Source: Roseicyclus sp. (GTDB lineage Bacteria > Pseudomonadota > Alphaproteobacteria > Rhodobacterales > Rhodobacteraceae). Taken from it: a stretch of DNA of 64,000 nt. The notes beneath the pieces are model-generated. The model saw nothing but the letters and a program-made list of their open reading frames with translations. It was not told where the DNA came from and made no database searches. The position numbers and the translations under genes were made by a program. The stretch spans positions 186,001 to 250,000 of the forward strand of contig JAGYJU010000009.1 in the NCBI GenBank assembly GCA_018401965.1. Direction: 5' to 3'. Positions within the stretch are counted from its first letter, which is position 1, and the number at the start of each line of letters is the position of its first letter. Of the stretch, positions 9,524 through 18,441 are shown piece by piece.

Positions 9524-9587
9524 CTGCCCCTGTCGCCGTCCGTGATCCGGAACCCCTTTTGGGGTGGTTTACCACTTTCGCGACATT

Positions 9588-9624
9588 GGGCAAACGAAAG
9601 ACCGGCGCGGGGGCCGCGCCGGTC
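9588..9624 (-). terminator. Intrinsic terminator downstream of the membrane protein gene
   Basis: On the minus strand an 11-bp GC-rich stem (arms 9614-9624 and 9600-9610, 3-base loop) is followed by TTTCGTTT. It lies 23 bases after the stop of the membrane protein gene at 9648, as expected for a Rho-independent terminator. Confidence 0.7.
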
Positions 9625-9647
9625 CTGGGGGGCATGACCGCGAAGGA

Positions 9648-10856
9648 TCAGGCCGCGCGCAACGCCGCGTCGCGCGGGGCGCGGAAATGGCGCAGGTGCA
9701 GGAAGACGACCAAGCCGACCGCGACCAGTTGCAACGCGATGGCCACGCCCGTCAGCGACCAATAGGCGACCCCGAATTTCGCGATCAGCCCCGCCTTGAC
9801 CAGGCCCGAATTGATCCAGAACTGGGTGAGGACCGACAGCGCCACGGGCGGGCAGACCAGCGCGTAGTTTCCGGGGCTGATCGCCGCGCCGGTCAAGAAG
9901 CGGCGGACATAGCCGGTGGCGGCCAGAACGGTCAGGCCAAAGGCCGCGAACAGAACCTCGACCGACAACAGGCGGGTCAGAAGCATCATGGTCTCCGCGC
10001 CCGAGCTGTCCACGTCAAAGCTGACATGCAGGCCATGCGATTGGCGCAGCAGCAAGATGCCGAGGATCGTGGTGATCGGCACGATCATCATCAAGGTCGG
10101 GGCCTGTTCGGCGGCCACGCCGTTTTCCAGGATCGACCGCAGGCCCAAGACCAGCGCGACCACCGTGATCAGCACGGCGGCGATCAGGAAAAAGCTGGAC
10201 AGGATCAGCGCGATCCCCGCGACGGTGGCATTGGTGCTCAGCGCGGCCGGGGCCGCGATGCCCACGCCCGTCATGGCCAGCGCAAAGGCGGGCAGCATCT
10301 GGGCAAAGGAATTGTTCTTGGTGCAATCAAACCCGCCCGTGGCCGTGACCCGTGCAATGAACCGGCCCAGCTGGCGGAACGCGAGATACCCCACGGCCAG
10401 AAAGGCCAGCATCGCCAGCGGGAACAGGTATTCGACGATGGACCACAGGCCGGGCACGAACACGAGGCCCAGGATGAAGCCGCCATTGATCGACATGGCC
10501 AGCGCCAGCGGCAGCGCCATCATCTGGGTCTGGGCGTTGGAATTGGCCAGGGCCTGCCCCTTGTCCGAGGCTGCAAAGCCGCGCAGCTTGCGCAGGTTCC
10601 ACACCAGAAGCGACAGGTTCAGCGCGCCAAAGACGGCGATGCCTGCAAGCGCGATGGCGATGGCAAGGGTCAGCGGGCCATTGCCCGTGGCCAGCGCCGC
10701 CGCGATGTCTTCGAACACCGGCACGGTGCGGCCGGGGTGCGGCACCCAGTGCATCAGGTACATGAAAAAGGTGACCGACAGGCCGCCCGCGCCCACCGAG
10801 GCGAGGAAGTAAAGCGGCGACCATTGGTCGGCGGGTTTTGTGTATGTTTGGGACAT
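9648..10856 (-). CDS. Multi-pass membrane protein, possibly TsoY-like
   Basis: A 402-residue integral membrane protein with about ten hydrophobic spans (for example SVGAGGLSVTFFMYLMHW, ALPLALAMSINGGFILGLVF, ALVLTVL-like helices later). A conserved-looking GGFDCTKNNSFAQ loop sits at about 175-187, followed by an AFALAMTGVGIAAPAAL helix. The layout recalls the SLAC1-like/TsoY group seen in Rhodobacteraceae, some members of which carry selenocysteine; here the corresponding candidate position would be Cys178. That identification is from memory and weak. Transport of a small anion or sulfur species is possible but unproven. The ATG at 10856 begins MSQTYTKPADQW. It is a single transcription unit followed by a terminator. 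Confidence 0.5.
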   Translation of the reverse strand: MSQTYTKPADQWSPLYFLASVGAGGLSVTFFMYLMHWVPHPGRTVPVFEDIAAALATGNGPLTLAIAIALAGIAVFGALNLSLLVWNLRKLRGFAASDKGQALANSNAQTQMMALPLALAMSINGGFILGLVFVPGLWSIVEYLFPLAMLAFLAVGYLAFRQLGRFIARVTATGGFDCTKNNSFAQMLPAFALAMTGVGIAAPAALSTNATVAGIALILSSFFLIAAVLITVVALVLGLRSILENGVAAEQAPTLMMIVPITTILGILLLRQSHGLHVSFDVDSSGAETMMLLTRLLSVEVLFAAFGLTVLAATGYVRRFLTGAAISPGNYALVCPPVALSVLTQFWINSGLVKAGLIAKFGVAYWSLTGVAIALQLVAVGLVVFLHLRHFRAPRDAALRAA

Positions 10857-10925
10857 GGCAAGTTCTCCGTTGATGAAACGGGTCTAGCCATGCCGCCGGG
10901 GCCTGTCGGTGACTTTGTTACCGGC

Positions 10926-10940
10926 GTCAATAATTTTGAC
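10926..10940. promoter_or_regulatory. Inverted repeat GTCAA-N5-TTGAC upstream of the membrane protein gene
   Basis: GTCAATAATTTTGAC lies about 70 bases upstream of the membrane-protein start, in an AT-rich patch within GC-rich DNA. The 5-bp arms with a 5-bp spacer could be a dimeric regulator site. The regulator is unknown, and chance occurrence is possible. Confidence 0.3.
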
Positions 10941-10967
10941 CGCGGGCGGGCTTGCGCACCGCCCGTG

Positions 10968-11849
10968 TCACAGCAGGCTGTCGGGCATTTTCTGTTCGGC
11001 GGCCAGGTTGGCGCGGCGAAACACGAAGGTGACCAGCGTCGAGACGATGACGATGAACAGCGAATAAAGCGCCGGCACCGCCATGATCGCCTGTTGCTGG
11101 TCGGGCGGAAAGGTGAAGACGATGATCGCAATCGCCAGCGGCCCGTTCTGGATGCCGGTTTCCAGCGCCACGGTGCGCGCATTGCGCGGGTGCAGGCGCA
11201 AGGATTTGGCAAAGAGATATCCCAGCGTGATCCCCACCAGCCCCAGCCCGATGGCCGCCACATAGGTCGCGGGCGTGGTGTTGAGCAGGAACTGCCAGTT
11301 CTGCGGCACCCATGTCACCATGATGAACACGATGAACAGGGCCGCAAGCACCGAGCCGCCAAATTCGATCACCGCGCCGATATTGGCATTGAGCTTGCGC
11401 AGCCCCATGCCGATGGCCACCGGAACCAACAGCACGATCAGCACCCGGATGATATCTTCGCGCGGAATTTCCAGATCCAGCGCCGAGGCATAGAGCAGCA
11501 AGATGATGGGGATAAGAACAACCCCCGCCACCGTCGATGTCACCGTCATCAATACCGACAGCGCCAGGTTGCCCTTGGAAAAATAGGTGAAGATGTTCGA
11601 GGTCGTGCCGCCCGGCATGCAGGCCATGATCAGGATGCCGATGGCGATGGGCTGTGACACCGGCAAGCTCATCGCGAGGCCAAAGCCCAAGAGCGGCATG
11701 ATCCCGTATTGGCTGATCACCCCGATCCCAAGGCCAAGCGGGCGCTTGAGGGCCAGGTAGAAATCACGCGGCGTCAGCGATGCGCCCATGCCCAGCATGA
11801 TCACCGCCACCATGATGCCCAACAGGGTCTGGGTAAATTCGCTGACCAT
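10968..11849 (-). CDS. Bile acid:sodium symporter (BASS) family transporter
   Basis: An inner-membrane sodium-coupled organic anion transporter of 293 residues with about nine to ten helices. Family landmarks are MACMPGGTTSNIFTYFSKG and the ETGIQNGPLAIAII segment, which carry the sodium-site residues of BASS proteins. I chose the start MVSEFTQTLLGIM at 11849. The longer reading frame upstream lies inside the acyl-CoA ligase gene and is Arg-rich, hence spurious. Only five bases separate it from the stop of the ligase gene, so they form an operon. The pairing suggests uptake of an organic acid that is then activated to a CoA thioester; the substrate is not deducible. Confidence 0.85.
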   Translation of the reverse strand: MVSEFTQTLLGIMVAVIMLGMGASLTPRDFYLALKRPLGLGIGVISQYGIMPLLGFGLAMSLPVSQPIAIGILIMACMPGGTTSNIFTYFSKGNLALSVLMTVTSTVAGVVLIPIILLLYASALDLEIPREDIIRVLIVLLVPVAIGMGLRKLNANIGAVIEFGGSVLAALFIVFIMVTWVPQNWQFLLNTTPATYVAAIGLGLVGITLGYLFAKSLRLHPRNARTVALETGIQNGPLAIAIIVFTFPPDQQQAIMAVPALYSLFIVIVSTLVTFVFRRANLAAEQKMPDSLL

Positions 11850-11854
11850 GCCGT

Positions 11855-13576
11855 CTACTCCGCCGCCAGTTGCGCCAGGACCTCGGCGCGCAGGTCTTTT
11901 CGCAGGATCTTGCCGACATTGGATTTCGGCAGCTCGTCGCGGAATTCCACCCGCTTGGGGATCTTGTAGGCGGTCAGATGCCCCTTGGCATGGGCGCGCA
12001 ACGCCTCGGCGGTCAGGCCGGGATCTGACCGGACGACATAGGCCGCGACCGCCTCGCCGGTGGTGGCATCGGGCACGCCGATCACCGCCACCTCGCGCAC
12101 ACCCGGATGGGCGGCCAGCACGTCCTCGACCTCGTTGGGATAGACGTTGAAGCCCGAGACAACGACCATGTCCTTCTTGCGGTCGACGATGCGGACATAG
12201 CCATCGGGGTCGACCACGCCGATATCGCCGGTCAAGAACCACCCGTCGCGCATGACCTTGGCGGTTTCATCGGGATTGTTCCAATACCCCTTCATGATCT
12301 GGGGGCCGCGCGCGGCAATCTCGCCGGGCGTGCCTTGCGCGACCGGCTGGCCCGCATCGTCGAGAATGGCGATCCATGTCGAGGGCAGGGGCACCCCGAT
12401 CGATCCGTCCCGCGTCTTGCCCAAGAGGTTGAAGGTCAGAACCGGCGAGGTTTCGGTCAACCCGTAGCCCTGCAACAAGGGCTTGCCGGTCATCGCCTCC
12501 CAGCGCCGCGCGACCGAGGATTGCAGCGCCATGCCGCCCGCGCTGGCGAATTTGAGATGCCGCGGCGGGCTGTCCTGGAACCAGATCTCGTTCATCAAGC
12601 CGTTGAACAGGGTGTTCACCCCGCTCAGCCAGGTGATCTTGTAGTTTTCAAAGGCCCGTTTGAGGTTCGACAAGGGGCGCGGATTGGGGATCAGCACGTT
12701 GCGCGCGCCCAGCCAATAGAACCCCAGCAGGTTCACCGTGAAGGCAAAGATGTGGTAGAGGGGCAGGGCGGTCAGCGCCACCTCGCGGCCCTTGTCCAGC
12801 CCCTCGATCAGTTCCATGGTCTGTTCCATGTTCACGATCAGGTTGGCATGGGTCAGCATCGCCCCCTTGGCCACGCCGGTGGTGCCGCCGGTATATTGCA
12901 ACACCGCCACGTCATCGCCGGTCACGCCCTGGTGATAGGCGTCCACCTCGATCCGGGCTTGGGCGGCGCGGGCGCGCCCCGCGGCCAGCGCGTCTGGCAG
13001 GCGGATATGCGCGATCTCGATGGGCCGGACCGTTCGGTCCCAGTGGCGCTGCACCAATCCCACGATCCCGCGCGGCAGCACCGGCAAGAATTCGGCCACG
13101 CGGGTCACGATGATGTTCGGGATCGACTGGCCCTTGGTCGCCTGCATCACCTTGTCGGCGAACATGTCGATCACGATCAGCGCATGGGGCGCCGCATCGC
13201 GGAACTGGCGCGCCATTTCCTCGGCGGTGTACATCGGGTTGACGTTGACCAGCACGCAGCCCGCCTTGAACACGCCAAAAGCCGCCACCGGAAAGGCCAG
13301 CCCGTTGGGCAGTTGCACCGCCACCCGGTCGCCCTGCCGGAGCCCCGCGACATCGCGCAGGTAGACCGCCAGCGCATCCGACATCTCGTCGACCTGCGCA
13401 AAGGACAAGGTGCCGTTCATGCCATTGGGCAGGCAACAGGTAAAGGCCGGCGCGCGGCCGTAGGTCTCGGCCACCGAGCGGATCATGTCGGCCAGGTTGC
13501 GATAGGCGGGCGCCGCGATGTCGACGCGTGCCCCGGCCCGGTAAAACGCTGTCCATGGCCTGTCCGGATGTTGCAT
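11855..13576 (-). CDS. fadD: Long-chain fatty acid-CoA ligase (AMP-forming)
   Basis: A 573-residue ANL-superfamily ligase that activates a carboxylic acid with ATP and then loads CoA. The phosphate-binding loop is YTGGTTGVAKGAML. A5-like GYGLTETSPVL, A7-like WFLTGDIGVVDPDGY and the hinge VDRKKDMVVVSGFNVYPNEVED follow. The catalytic lysine lies near the end in LPKSNVGKILRKDLR. Length and motifs match FadD. The start is MQHPDRPWTAFYRAG at 13576. Downstream and probably co-transcribed is a BASS transporter. Chain-length specificity cannot be read from sequence, so a medium-chain or aromatic-acid ligase is also possible. Confidence 0.85.
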   Translation of the reverse strand: MQHPDRPWTAFYRAGARVDIAAPAYRNLADMIRSVAETYGRAPAFTCCLPNGMNGTLSFAQVDEMSDALAVYLRDVAGLRQGDRVAVQLPNGLAFPVAAFGVFKAGCVLVNVNPMYTAEEMARQFRDAAPHALIVIDMFADKVMQATKGQSIPNIIVTRVAEFLPVLPRGIVGLVQRHWDRTVRPIEIAHIRLPDALAAGRARAAQARIEVDAYHQGVTGDDVAVLQYTGGTTGVAKGAMLTHANLIVNMEQTMELIEGLDKGREVALTALPLYHIFAFTVNLLGFYWLGARNVLIPNPRPLSNLKRAFENYKITWLSGVNTLFNGLMNEIWFQDSPPRHLKFASAGGMALQSSVARRWEAMTGKPLLQGYGLTETSPVLTFNLLGKTRDGSIGVPLPSTWIAILDDAGQPVAQGTPGEIAARGPQIMKGYWNNPDETAKVMRDGWFLTGDIGVVDPDGYVRIVDRKKDMVVVSGFNVYPNEVEDVLAAHPGVREVAVIGVPDATTGEAVAAYVVRSDPGLTAEALRAHAKGHLTAYKIPKRVEFRDELPKSNVGKILRKDLRAEVLAQLAAE

Positions 13577-13702
13577 GAGCCTCCCCTCTCACGTCCCCCT
13601 TGATCGGTGACGCTAGCCTATGTCGCAGGGGCGGGGAAACGAAAAGCAGGTGGGCGTGACGCAAGGGAAGGACGCGGGCAGCGCCTGCGCCCGTTGCGCC
13701 CG

Positions 13703-14056
13703 TCAACTGCCCCGGTAGGTCGAATAGCCATAGGGCGACAGCAACAGTGGCACATGGTAGTGATCCTCCAGCGCCATCCCGAACCGGATCGGCACCTCGT
13801 CCAGGAACAGCGGCGCCGTCCCCGCCTGCCCCGTGGCCCGCAGGTAATCGCCGGCGTGAAACACCAATTCATACTGACCCACGGCAAAGCTTCCTTGCGG
13901 CAGGATCGCCGCATCGGTGCGGCCATCGGCATTTGTGATCATGTCCGCGATCGTTTCGCGGGTGTCGCCCGTGATTTTGTGCAGCACGATCCGCAATCCC
14001 GCCGCCGGGCAGCCGCGCGCGGTATCCAGCACATGGGTGGTGAGAAATCCGGGCAT
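13703..14056 (-). CDS. uraH: 5-hydroxyisourate hydrolase
   Basis: A transthyretin-related enzyme of 117 residues that opens 5-hydroxyisourate to OHCU in urate degradation. It has the N-terminal [10 protein letters not shown], the central [11 protein letters not shown] and the diagnostic C-terminal tetrapeptide YRGS after [20 protein letters not shown] lies about eight bases before the ATG at 14056. It diverges from the PuuE-UraD fusion gene, which acts on its product, so both probably share a control region (14057-14161). Confidence 0.95.
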   Translation of the reverse strand: MPGFLTTHVLDTARGCPAAGLRIVLHKITGDTRETIADMITNADGRTDAAILPQGSFAVGQYELVFHAGDYLRATGQAGTAPLFLDEVPIRFGMALEDHYHVPLLLSPYGYSTYRGS

Positions 14057-14161
14057 CTTGCATCTCCTGTCTGTGTGGCGAACCCTTTCCCAAGCGCTGG
14101 CCCCTTGCAACCCCCCGCAACTATGGCAAAGCCTAACGCGACCCAGACGGAGACCGCAGCG

Positions 14162-15571
14162 ATGCAACGATACCCCCGCGACATGACCGGCCATGGTGCC
14201 AATCCGCCCGATCCCAAATGGCCCGGCGGGGCGCGGGTCGCGGTGCAGATCGTGCTGAACTTCGAGGAAGGCGGCGAAAACAACATCCTGCACGGCGATG
14301 CCGCCTCCGAGGCGTTCTTGTCGGAAATCACCGGTGCGACCGCCTGGCCGGGGCAACGGCACTGGAACATGGAATCGATCTATGACTACGGCGCGCGGGC
14401 CGGGTTCTGGCGGCTGCACCGGATGCTGTCGCCCCTTCCCGTGACCGTCTACGGCGTGGCCACCGCGCTGGCGCGCGCGCCCGAACAGGTCGCGGCGATG
14501 CAGGCGGCGGGCTGGGAAATCGCGTCGCATGGCCTGAAATGGGTCGAACACCGCGACATGCCCGAGGCCGAGGAACGCGCCCAGATCGCGCAGGCCATCC
14601 AGCTTCATACCGAGGTGACGGGCGCCGCGCCGCGCGGCTGGTATACCGGGCGCTGTTCGATGAACACCGTGCGGTTGGCGGCGGAAACCGGGCAATTGGC
14701 CTATGTGTCGGATGATTATGCCGATGATCTGCCCTATTGGCGCCGCTTTGGCGACCGCGACCAGTTGATCGTGCCCTATACGCTCGATGTGAACGACATG
14801 CGCTTTGCCATCCAGGCGGGCTTTGCCGAGGGCGCGCAATTCGAACGCTACATCACCGACAGTTTCGATTGCCTCTATGCCGAGGGCGTGGCGGGCGCGC
14901 CCAAGATGATGTCGATCGGCCTGCATTGCCGCCTTGCCGGGCGTCCGGGGCGGGCGCAGGCCTTGCAGCGCGCGCTGGATCACATGGTGGGCCATGAGGG
15001 CGTCTGGTTCGCCACCCGCGCCCAGATCGCCGATCATTGGGCCGCCACCCATCCGCCGGTCGCGCATGTGCGCCCCTCGGCCATGGGGCGCGATGCCTTT
15101 GTCGCGGCTTTCGGCGGCATCTTCGAACATTCGCCCTGGATCGCGGAGCGCGCCCATGCGCTGGAACTGGGCCCTGCCCATGACAGCGCGCTGGGGCTGC
15201 AGTCCGCGCTCGCCCGCGTGTTTCGCGCCGCCAGCCCCGACGACAGGCTGGGCGTCTTGCGCGCCCATCCCGACCTCGCCGGCAAATTGGCCGCAGCCAA
15301 GCGCCTGACCGCCGAGAGCACCGCCGAACAGGCCAGCGCCGGGCTCGACGCCCTGACCGATGCGGAACGCGCGGAATTCACCACGCTCAACACCGCCTAT
15401 ACGGAAAAATTCGGCCATCCCTTCATCATCGCCGTGCGCGACACCACCAAGGCCGGCATCCTTGCCGCCTTTCGCCGCCGGATCCACCAGGATCGCGCGA
15501 CCGAATTCACCGAGGCCTGCAAACAGGTCGAACGGATCGCGCTGTTGCGCCTGCAGGAGAAACTGGGATGA
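14162..15571 (+). CDS. puuE: Allantoinase (PuuE) fused to OHCU decarboxylase (UraD)
   Basis: A bifunctional purine-catabolic enzyme of about 469 residues. The N-terminal ~300 residues are a NodB-type polysaccharide-deacetylase-fold allantoinase ([48 protein letters not shown]). The last ~150 are an OHCU decarboxylase with the signature [20 protein letters not shown] and [12 protein letters not shown]. It thus makes (S)-allantoin from OHCU and hydrolyses it to allantoate. I start at 14162, after CGGAG; an ATG at 14123 is in frame but lacks a ribosome site. Its stop overlaps the allA start (ATGA). Confidence 0.92.
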   Translation: MQRYPRDMTGHGANPPDPKWPGGARVAVQIVLNFEEGGENNILHGDAASEAFLSEITGATAWPGQRHWNMESIYDYGARAGFWRLHRMLSPLPVTVYGVATALARAPEQVAAMQAAGWEIASHGLKWVEHRDMPEAEERAQIAQAIQLHTEVTGAAPRGWYTGRCSMNTVRLAAETGQLAYVSDDYADDLPYWRRFGDRDQLIVPYTLDVNDMRFAIQAGFAEGAQFERYITDSFDCLYAEGVAGAPKMMSIGLHCRLAGRPGRAQALQRALDHMVGHEGVWFATRAQIADHWAATHPPVAHVRPSAMGRDAFVAAFGGIFEHSPWIAERAHALELGPAHDSALGLQSALARVFRAASPDDRLGVLRAHPDLAGKLAAAKRLTAESTAEQASAGLDALTDAERAEFTTLNTAYTEKFGHPFIIAVRDTTKAGILAAFRRRIHQDRATEFTEACKQVERIALLRLQEKLG

Positions 15572-16056
15572 CCCGCGATATCCTCATCGAGCCGATGACC
15601 GCCACGGGCTTTGCGCCCTTTGGCGATTTGCTGGCGCTCACCGATACGCCCGACAAGCTGATCAACCAGGGTCTGTGCGGGCGTTGGCATGATCTGGCGC
15701 AGCTCGATTTTTCCGATGGCCGCGCCGGGATCAGCCTGTTCCGATCAGAGGCGCGGTCTTTGCCCTACGCGCTCGAGATGGTCGAACGCCACCCTGCGGG
15801 CAGCCAGGCCTTCGTGCCGATGTCGCTTGATCCCTTCCTGGTGATCGCCGCCCCCGATGCGGGCGGGCGGCCCGGCATGCCGCGCGCCTTTCGCACCGCG
15901 CCGGGGCAAGCGATCAATTTTCATCGCGACACCTGGCACGGGGTTCTCACGCCGCTGTCCGCGCCCGGCCTGTTCGCGGTGATCGACCGGATCGGCGGCG
16001 GGGCCAACCTCGAAGAACATTGGTTCGACACGCCCTACACGGTGCGCGACGCCTGA
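15568..16056 (+). CDS. allA: Ureidoglycolate lyase
   Basis: A cupin-like enzyme of 162 residues that splits ureidoglycolate into glyoxylate and urea, the last step of allantoin breakdown. It contains [11 protein letters not shown] near the N-terminus, a [16 protein letters not shown] core strand and the diagnostic [15 protein letters not shown]. The ATG overlaps the stop of the PuuE-UraD gene by four bases, so translation is coupled. Its glyoxylate product is the entry substrate of the beta-hydroxyaspartate cycle encoded next door. Confidence 0.93.
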   Translation: MTRDILIEPMTATGFAPFGDLLALTDTPDKLINQGLCGRWHDLAQLDFSDGRAGISLFRSEARSLPYALEMVERHPAGSQAFVPMSLDPFLVIAAPDAGGRPGMPRAFRTAPGQAINFHRDTWHGVLTPLSAPGLFAVIDRIGGGANLEEHWFDTPYTVRDA

Positions 16057-16104
16057 CCGGGTTCGGGCTTCACCTTGGTCAGAAAACTCCCGCCGGAGGC
16101 CACT

Positions 16105-16139
16105 GCCGCTGCCACCCGCGCAACACGGGTGGCAGCGGC
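16105..16139. terminator. Bidirectional hairpin between allA and bhcD
   Basis: Two 14-base arms (16105-16118 GCCGCTGCCACCCG and 16126-16139) pair perfectly around a 7-base loop, midway between the convergent stops of allA and bhcD. No clear T-run follows in either direction, so termination is inferred from position and stem strength. Confidence 0.6.
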
Positions 16140-16156
16140 GCATCGCAAGGCCAGGC

Positions 16157-17152
16157 TCAGAGGGGAACGATGATCGCCATGCCCTGGGCCACGGCGGCCT
16201 GCACGATCGCATCGGCCACCGCCAGATCCTGCAAGCCCACGCCGGTGCCGTCGAAGATCGTGACCTGATCATCCGACACCCGGCCCGGATGGGTGCCGTT
16301 GATCACCGCGCCCACCGGCGTCACGTCGTCGGTAGCGATCAGCCCGGCCGACACGGCATGTTGCGCCTCGCCGATGCTGATCGATTGCGCCACCTCGTCG
16401 GTAAAGACGGTGGCCTGCGCCATCAGCGCGGTCTCCAGTTCCTGCTTGCCCCGCGTGTCGGTGCCCATGGCCGCGATATGGGTGCCGGGGGCGACATGGG
16501 CGGTCATCAGGCTGGGGGCAAAGCTTGATGTTATCGTGATGATCACATCCGCCTCGACCAGGCCGGGCAGATCGACCGCGGCGAAGGGCACGCCCATGTC
16601 CGCGGCCACCGCGCCCAGCCCCGGCAACATCTCGGGGTGGTAGTTCCAGCCGATCACCTTGTCGAAGCGATGCGTCTCCAACGCGGCGCGCAGTTGGAAC
16701 TTGGCCTGGTGGCCCGCGCCGACCATGCCCAGAACCCGCGCATCGGCGCGCGCAAGCTGCTTGATCGACACCGAGGAGGCGGCGGCGGTGCGCAGCGCGG
16801 TCAACAGGTTGCCGCCGACCATCGCCTTGACCCGACCGCTGTCGGGATCGAACAGGAACACGCTTGACTGGTGGTTGATCAGCCCGCGCCGCTCGAGGTT
16901 GTGGGGCCAGTAGCCGCCGGCCTTCAGGCCCAGAACACCGCCCGCCGCATCGAACCCGCCCTTGAAGCCGTAAAGCGCGTCTTCATGGCCAAGGGCTTCG
17001 CGCACCACAGGAAAGTTCACCGCGGCCCCGGCCGCCATCGCGGCGAAAACCCGTTCCACAGCGTCGAACGCGGCCTGCCGGGTCAAGAGATCGGCAACCA
17101 TCCCCTCGGGGATGATCGCCAGCTCATGCGCGGGGGTCATGCCGCCATCCAT
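16157..17152 (-). CDS. bhcD: Iminosuccinate reductase (ornithine cyclodeaminase family)
   Basis: The last enzyme of the beta-hydroxyaspartate cycle. It reduces iminosuccinate to aspartate with NAD(P)H and so regenerates the amino donor. The 331-residue protein is of the ornithine cyclodeaminase/mu-crystallin fold: LKAGGYWPHN, FLFDPDSGRVKAMVGG, the nucleotide-binding VLGMVGAGHQAKFQLRA and TDEVAQSISIGEAQHA. I take the ATG at 17152, two bases past the bhcC stop; a TTG at 17158 would add two residues. The function rests on the flanking bhcABC genes, because the fold alone would also fit alanine dehydrogenase or cyclodeaminase. Confidence 0.92.
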   Translation of the reverse strand: MDGGMTPAHELAIIPEGMVADLLTRQAAFDAVERVFAAMAAGAAVNFPVVREALGHEDALYGFKGGFDAAGGVLGLKAGGYWPHNLERRGLINHQSSVFLFDPDSGRVKAMVGGNLLTALRTAAASSVSIKQLARADARVLGMVGAGHQAKFQLRAALETHRFDKVIGWNYHPEMLPGLGAVAADMGVPFAAVDLPGLVEADVIITITSSFAPSLMTAHVAPGTHIAAMGTDTRGKQELETALMAQATVFTDEVAQSISIGEAQHAVSAGLIATDDVTPVGAVINGTHPGRVSDDQVTIFDGTGVGLQDLAVADAIVQAAVAQGMAIIVPL

Positions 17153-17154
17153 CC

Positions 17155-18318
17155 TCAATACGCCTTGCCGCGCGCCGAGACCGGCCAGACGACTTCGACC
17201 TTGCCGCCGCGCACACCCACGTACCAGTCATGGACGTTGCAGGTCGGGTCGCAATGGCCGGGCACCAGTTTCAGCTTGTCATTGACCTTGAGAACGCCCT
17301 GCACGTCGGCAACGACGCCATGTTCATCCGAGCATTTGACATATTGCACATCATCGCGGCCAAAGATCACCGGCAGGCCGCTGTCCACCGATTGCGCCTT
17401 GAGGCCCGCATCGACGATCGCCTTGTCGGCCTTGGCATGCGACATCACGGAGGTCAGGATGAACAGCGCGTTTTCCCATTCGCCCTGGTCGATGCGCTTG
17501 CCGTCCTTGTCGAGGATCCGGCCGTAATCCGCATCCATGAAGGCATAGCTGCCGCATTGCAGCTCGTTGTAGACGCCCGAGGTGCTCTCGAAATAATAGC
17601 TGCCCGTGCCGCCGCCGCCGACGATGTCGCAGTCCAGCCCCACGGACTTGAGCGTGTCGACCGCATCTTTCACCTGCGCCACGGCCAGCGCGATCTTGGC
17701 GCGACGGTCGTCATAGCTGTCCATGTGCTGCATCGCGCCCTGATAGGCCTGAAGGCCGGCGAATTTCAGCCCCGGTGCGGCATTGATGGCTTGCGCGATT
17801 TCCACCACGGCAGGCGTGGTGGTGACACCGCAACGACCTGCGCCGCAATCGATCTCGACCAGGCATTCGATCTGCGTGCCATGCTTGACCGCCGCCGCCG
17901 ACAGGTCGGCCACGTTGGCGATGTCATCGACGCAACAGATCGCGCGCGCGCCCAGCTTGGGCAGGCGGGCCAGCCGGTCGATCTTGGCGGGGTGGCGCAC
18001 CTGGTTGGACACCAGCACGTCCTTGATGCCGCCGCGGGCAAAGACTTCGGCCTCCGACACCTTTTGGCAGCACACGCCGCAGGCGCCGCCCAACTCGACC
18101 TGAAGCTTGGCCACATCGACGGATTTGTGCATCTTGCCATGCACCCGGTGGCGCATCCCGTGCGCGGCGGCGTAATCGCCCATCTTCTTGATGTTGCGTT
18201 CGAGCGCATCCAGATCGAGGACCAGGCAGGGCGTCTGGATATCGGCCTCGTCCATGCCGGGCAGGGCGGGGATGTCGAAGCCGACGTCGAGCGTTTCGAT
18301 ATCGATGTGATCTTTCAT
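17155..18318 (-). CDS. bhcC: beta-Hydroxyaspartate aldolase (D-threonine aldolase-like, fold-type III PLP)
   Basis: Condenses glycine with glyoxylate to (2R,3S)-beta-hydroxyaspartate, the carbon-carbon bond-forming step of the cycle. The 387-residue protein has an alanine-racemase-like barrel with the PLP lysine in HRVHGKMHKSVDVA and a C-terminal metal-binding HCDPT, as in D-threonine aldolases. DIVGGGGTGSYYFESTSGVYNE lies between. The start MKDHIDIETLDVG is at 18318. A 24-bp inverted-repeat pair lies in the 123-bp gap between it and bhcB, so this gene may have separate mRNA control within the operon. Confidence 0.94.
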   Translation of the reverse strand: MKDHIDIETLDVGFDIPALPGMDEADIQTPCLVLDLDALERNIKKMGDYAAAHGMRHRVHGKMHKSVDVAKLQVELGGACGVCCQKVSEAEVFARGGIKDVLVSNQVRHPAKIDRLARLPKLGARAICCVDDIANVADLSAAAVKHGTQIECLVEIDCGAGRCGVTTTPAVVEIAQAINAAPGLKFAGLQAYQGAMQHMDSYDDRRAKIALAVAQVKDAVDTLKSVGLDCDIVGGGGTGSYYFESTSGVYNELQCGSYAFMDADYGRILDKDGKRIDQGEWENALFILTSVMSHAKADKAIVDAGLKAQSVDSGLPVIFGRDDVQYVKCSDEHGVVADVQGVLKVNDKLKLVPGHCDPTCNVHDWYVGVRGGKVEVVWPVSARGKAY

Positions 18319-18353
18319 GGGTGTCTCCCGGTTTGCGGTTTCCGGCCCGGTCA

Positions 18354-18425
18354 CGGTGGGCGGATCGCCCACCCTACGGGCGGTTTGGGGTTGGCGGTGA
18401 TGTAGGGTGGGCGATCCGCCCACCG
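18354..18425. repeat. Perfect 24-bp inverted-repeat pair (GGTGGGC-type element) inside the bhc operon
   Basis: Arms 18354-18377 and 18402-18425 are exact reverse complements separated by 24 bases. The right arm begins GTAGGGTGGGCGATCCGC. Each arm also carries an internal GGTGGGC/GCCCACC mini-palindrome. A related single copy lies at 35175-35198. It occupies the bhcB-bhcC spacer and should form a strong hairpin in the polycistronic mRNA. Confidence 0.85.
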
Positions 18426-18441
18426 AAGATGGTCTTGCGCC

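Noticed and set aside
9564..11657. A 697-codon plus-strand open frame opposite the membrane protein and BASS genes
   Set aside because: It is rich in Gln/His/Asp/Arg, has no domain, and mirrors well-supported genes on the other strand. High GC keeps antisense frames open.
12107..13603. A 498-codon plus-strand open frame opposite the acyl-CoA ligase
   Set aside because: Same antisense effect: His/Gly/Arg-rich composition with no motif, while the ligase motifs are complete.
14057..15487. Minus-strand extension of uraH through the PuuE-UraD gene
   Set aside because: The 5-hydroxyisourate hydrolase is complete from 14056; the extension is antisense and Met/Gly/Arg-rich.
18319..18423. Extended N-terminus for bhcC through the inverted repeat
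   Set aside because: It would translate the repeat element; the start at 18318 matches the family's N-terminus.
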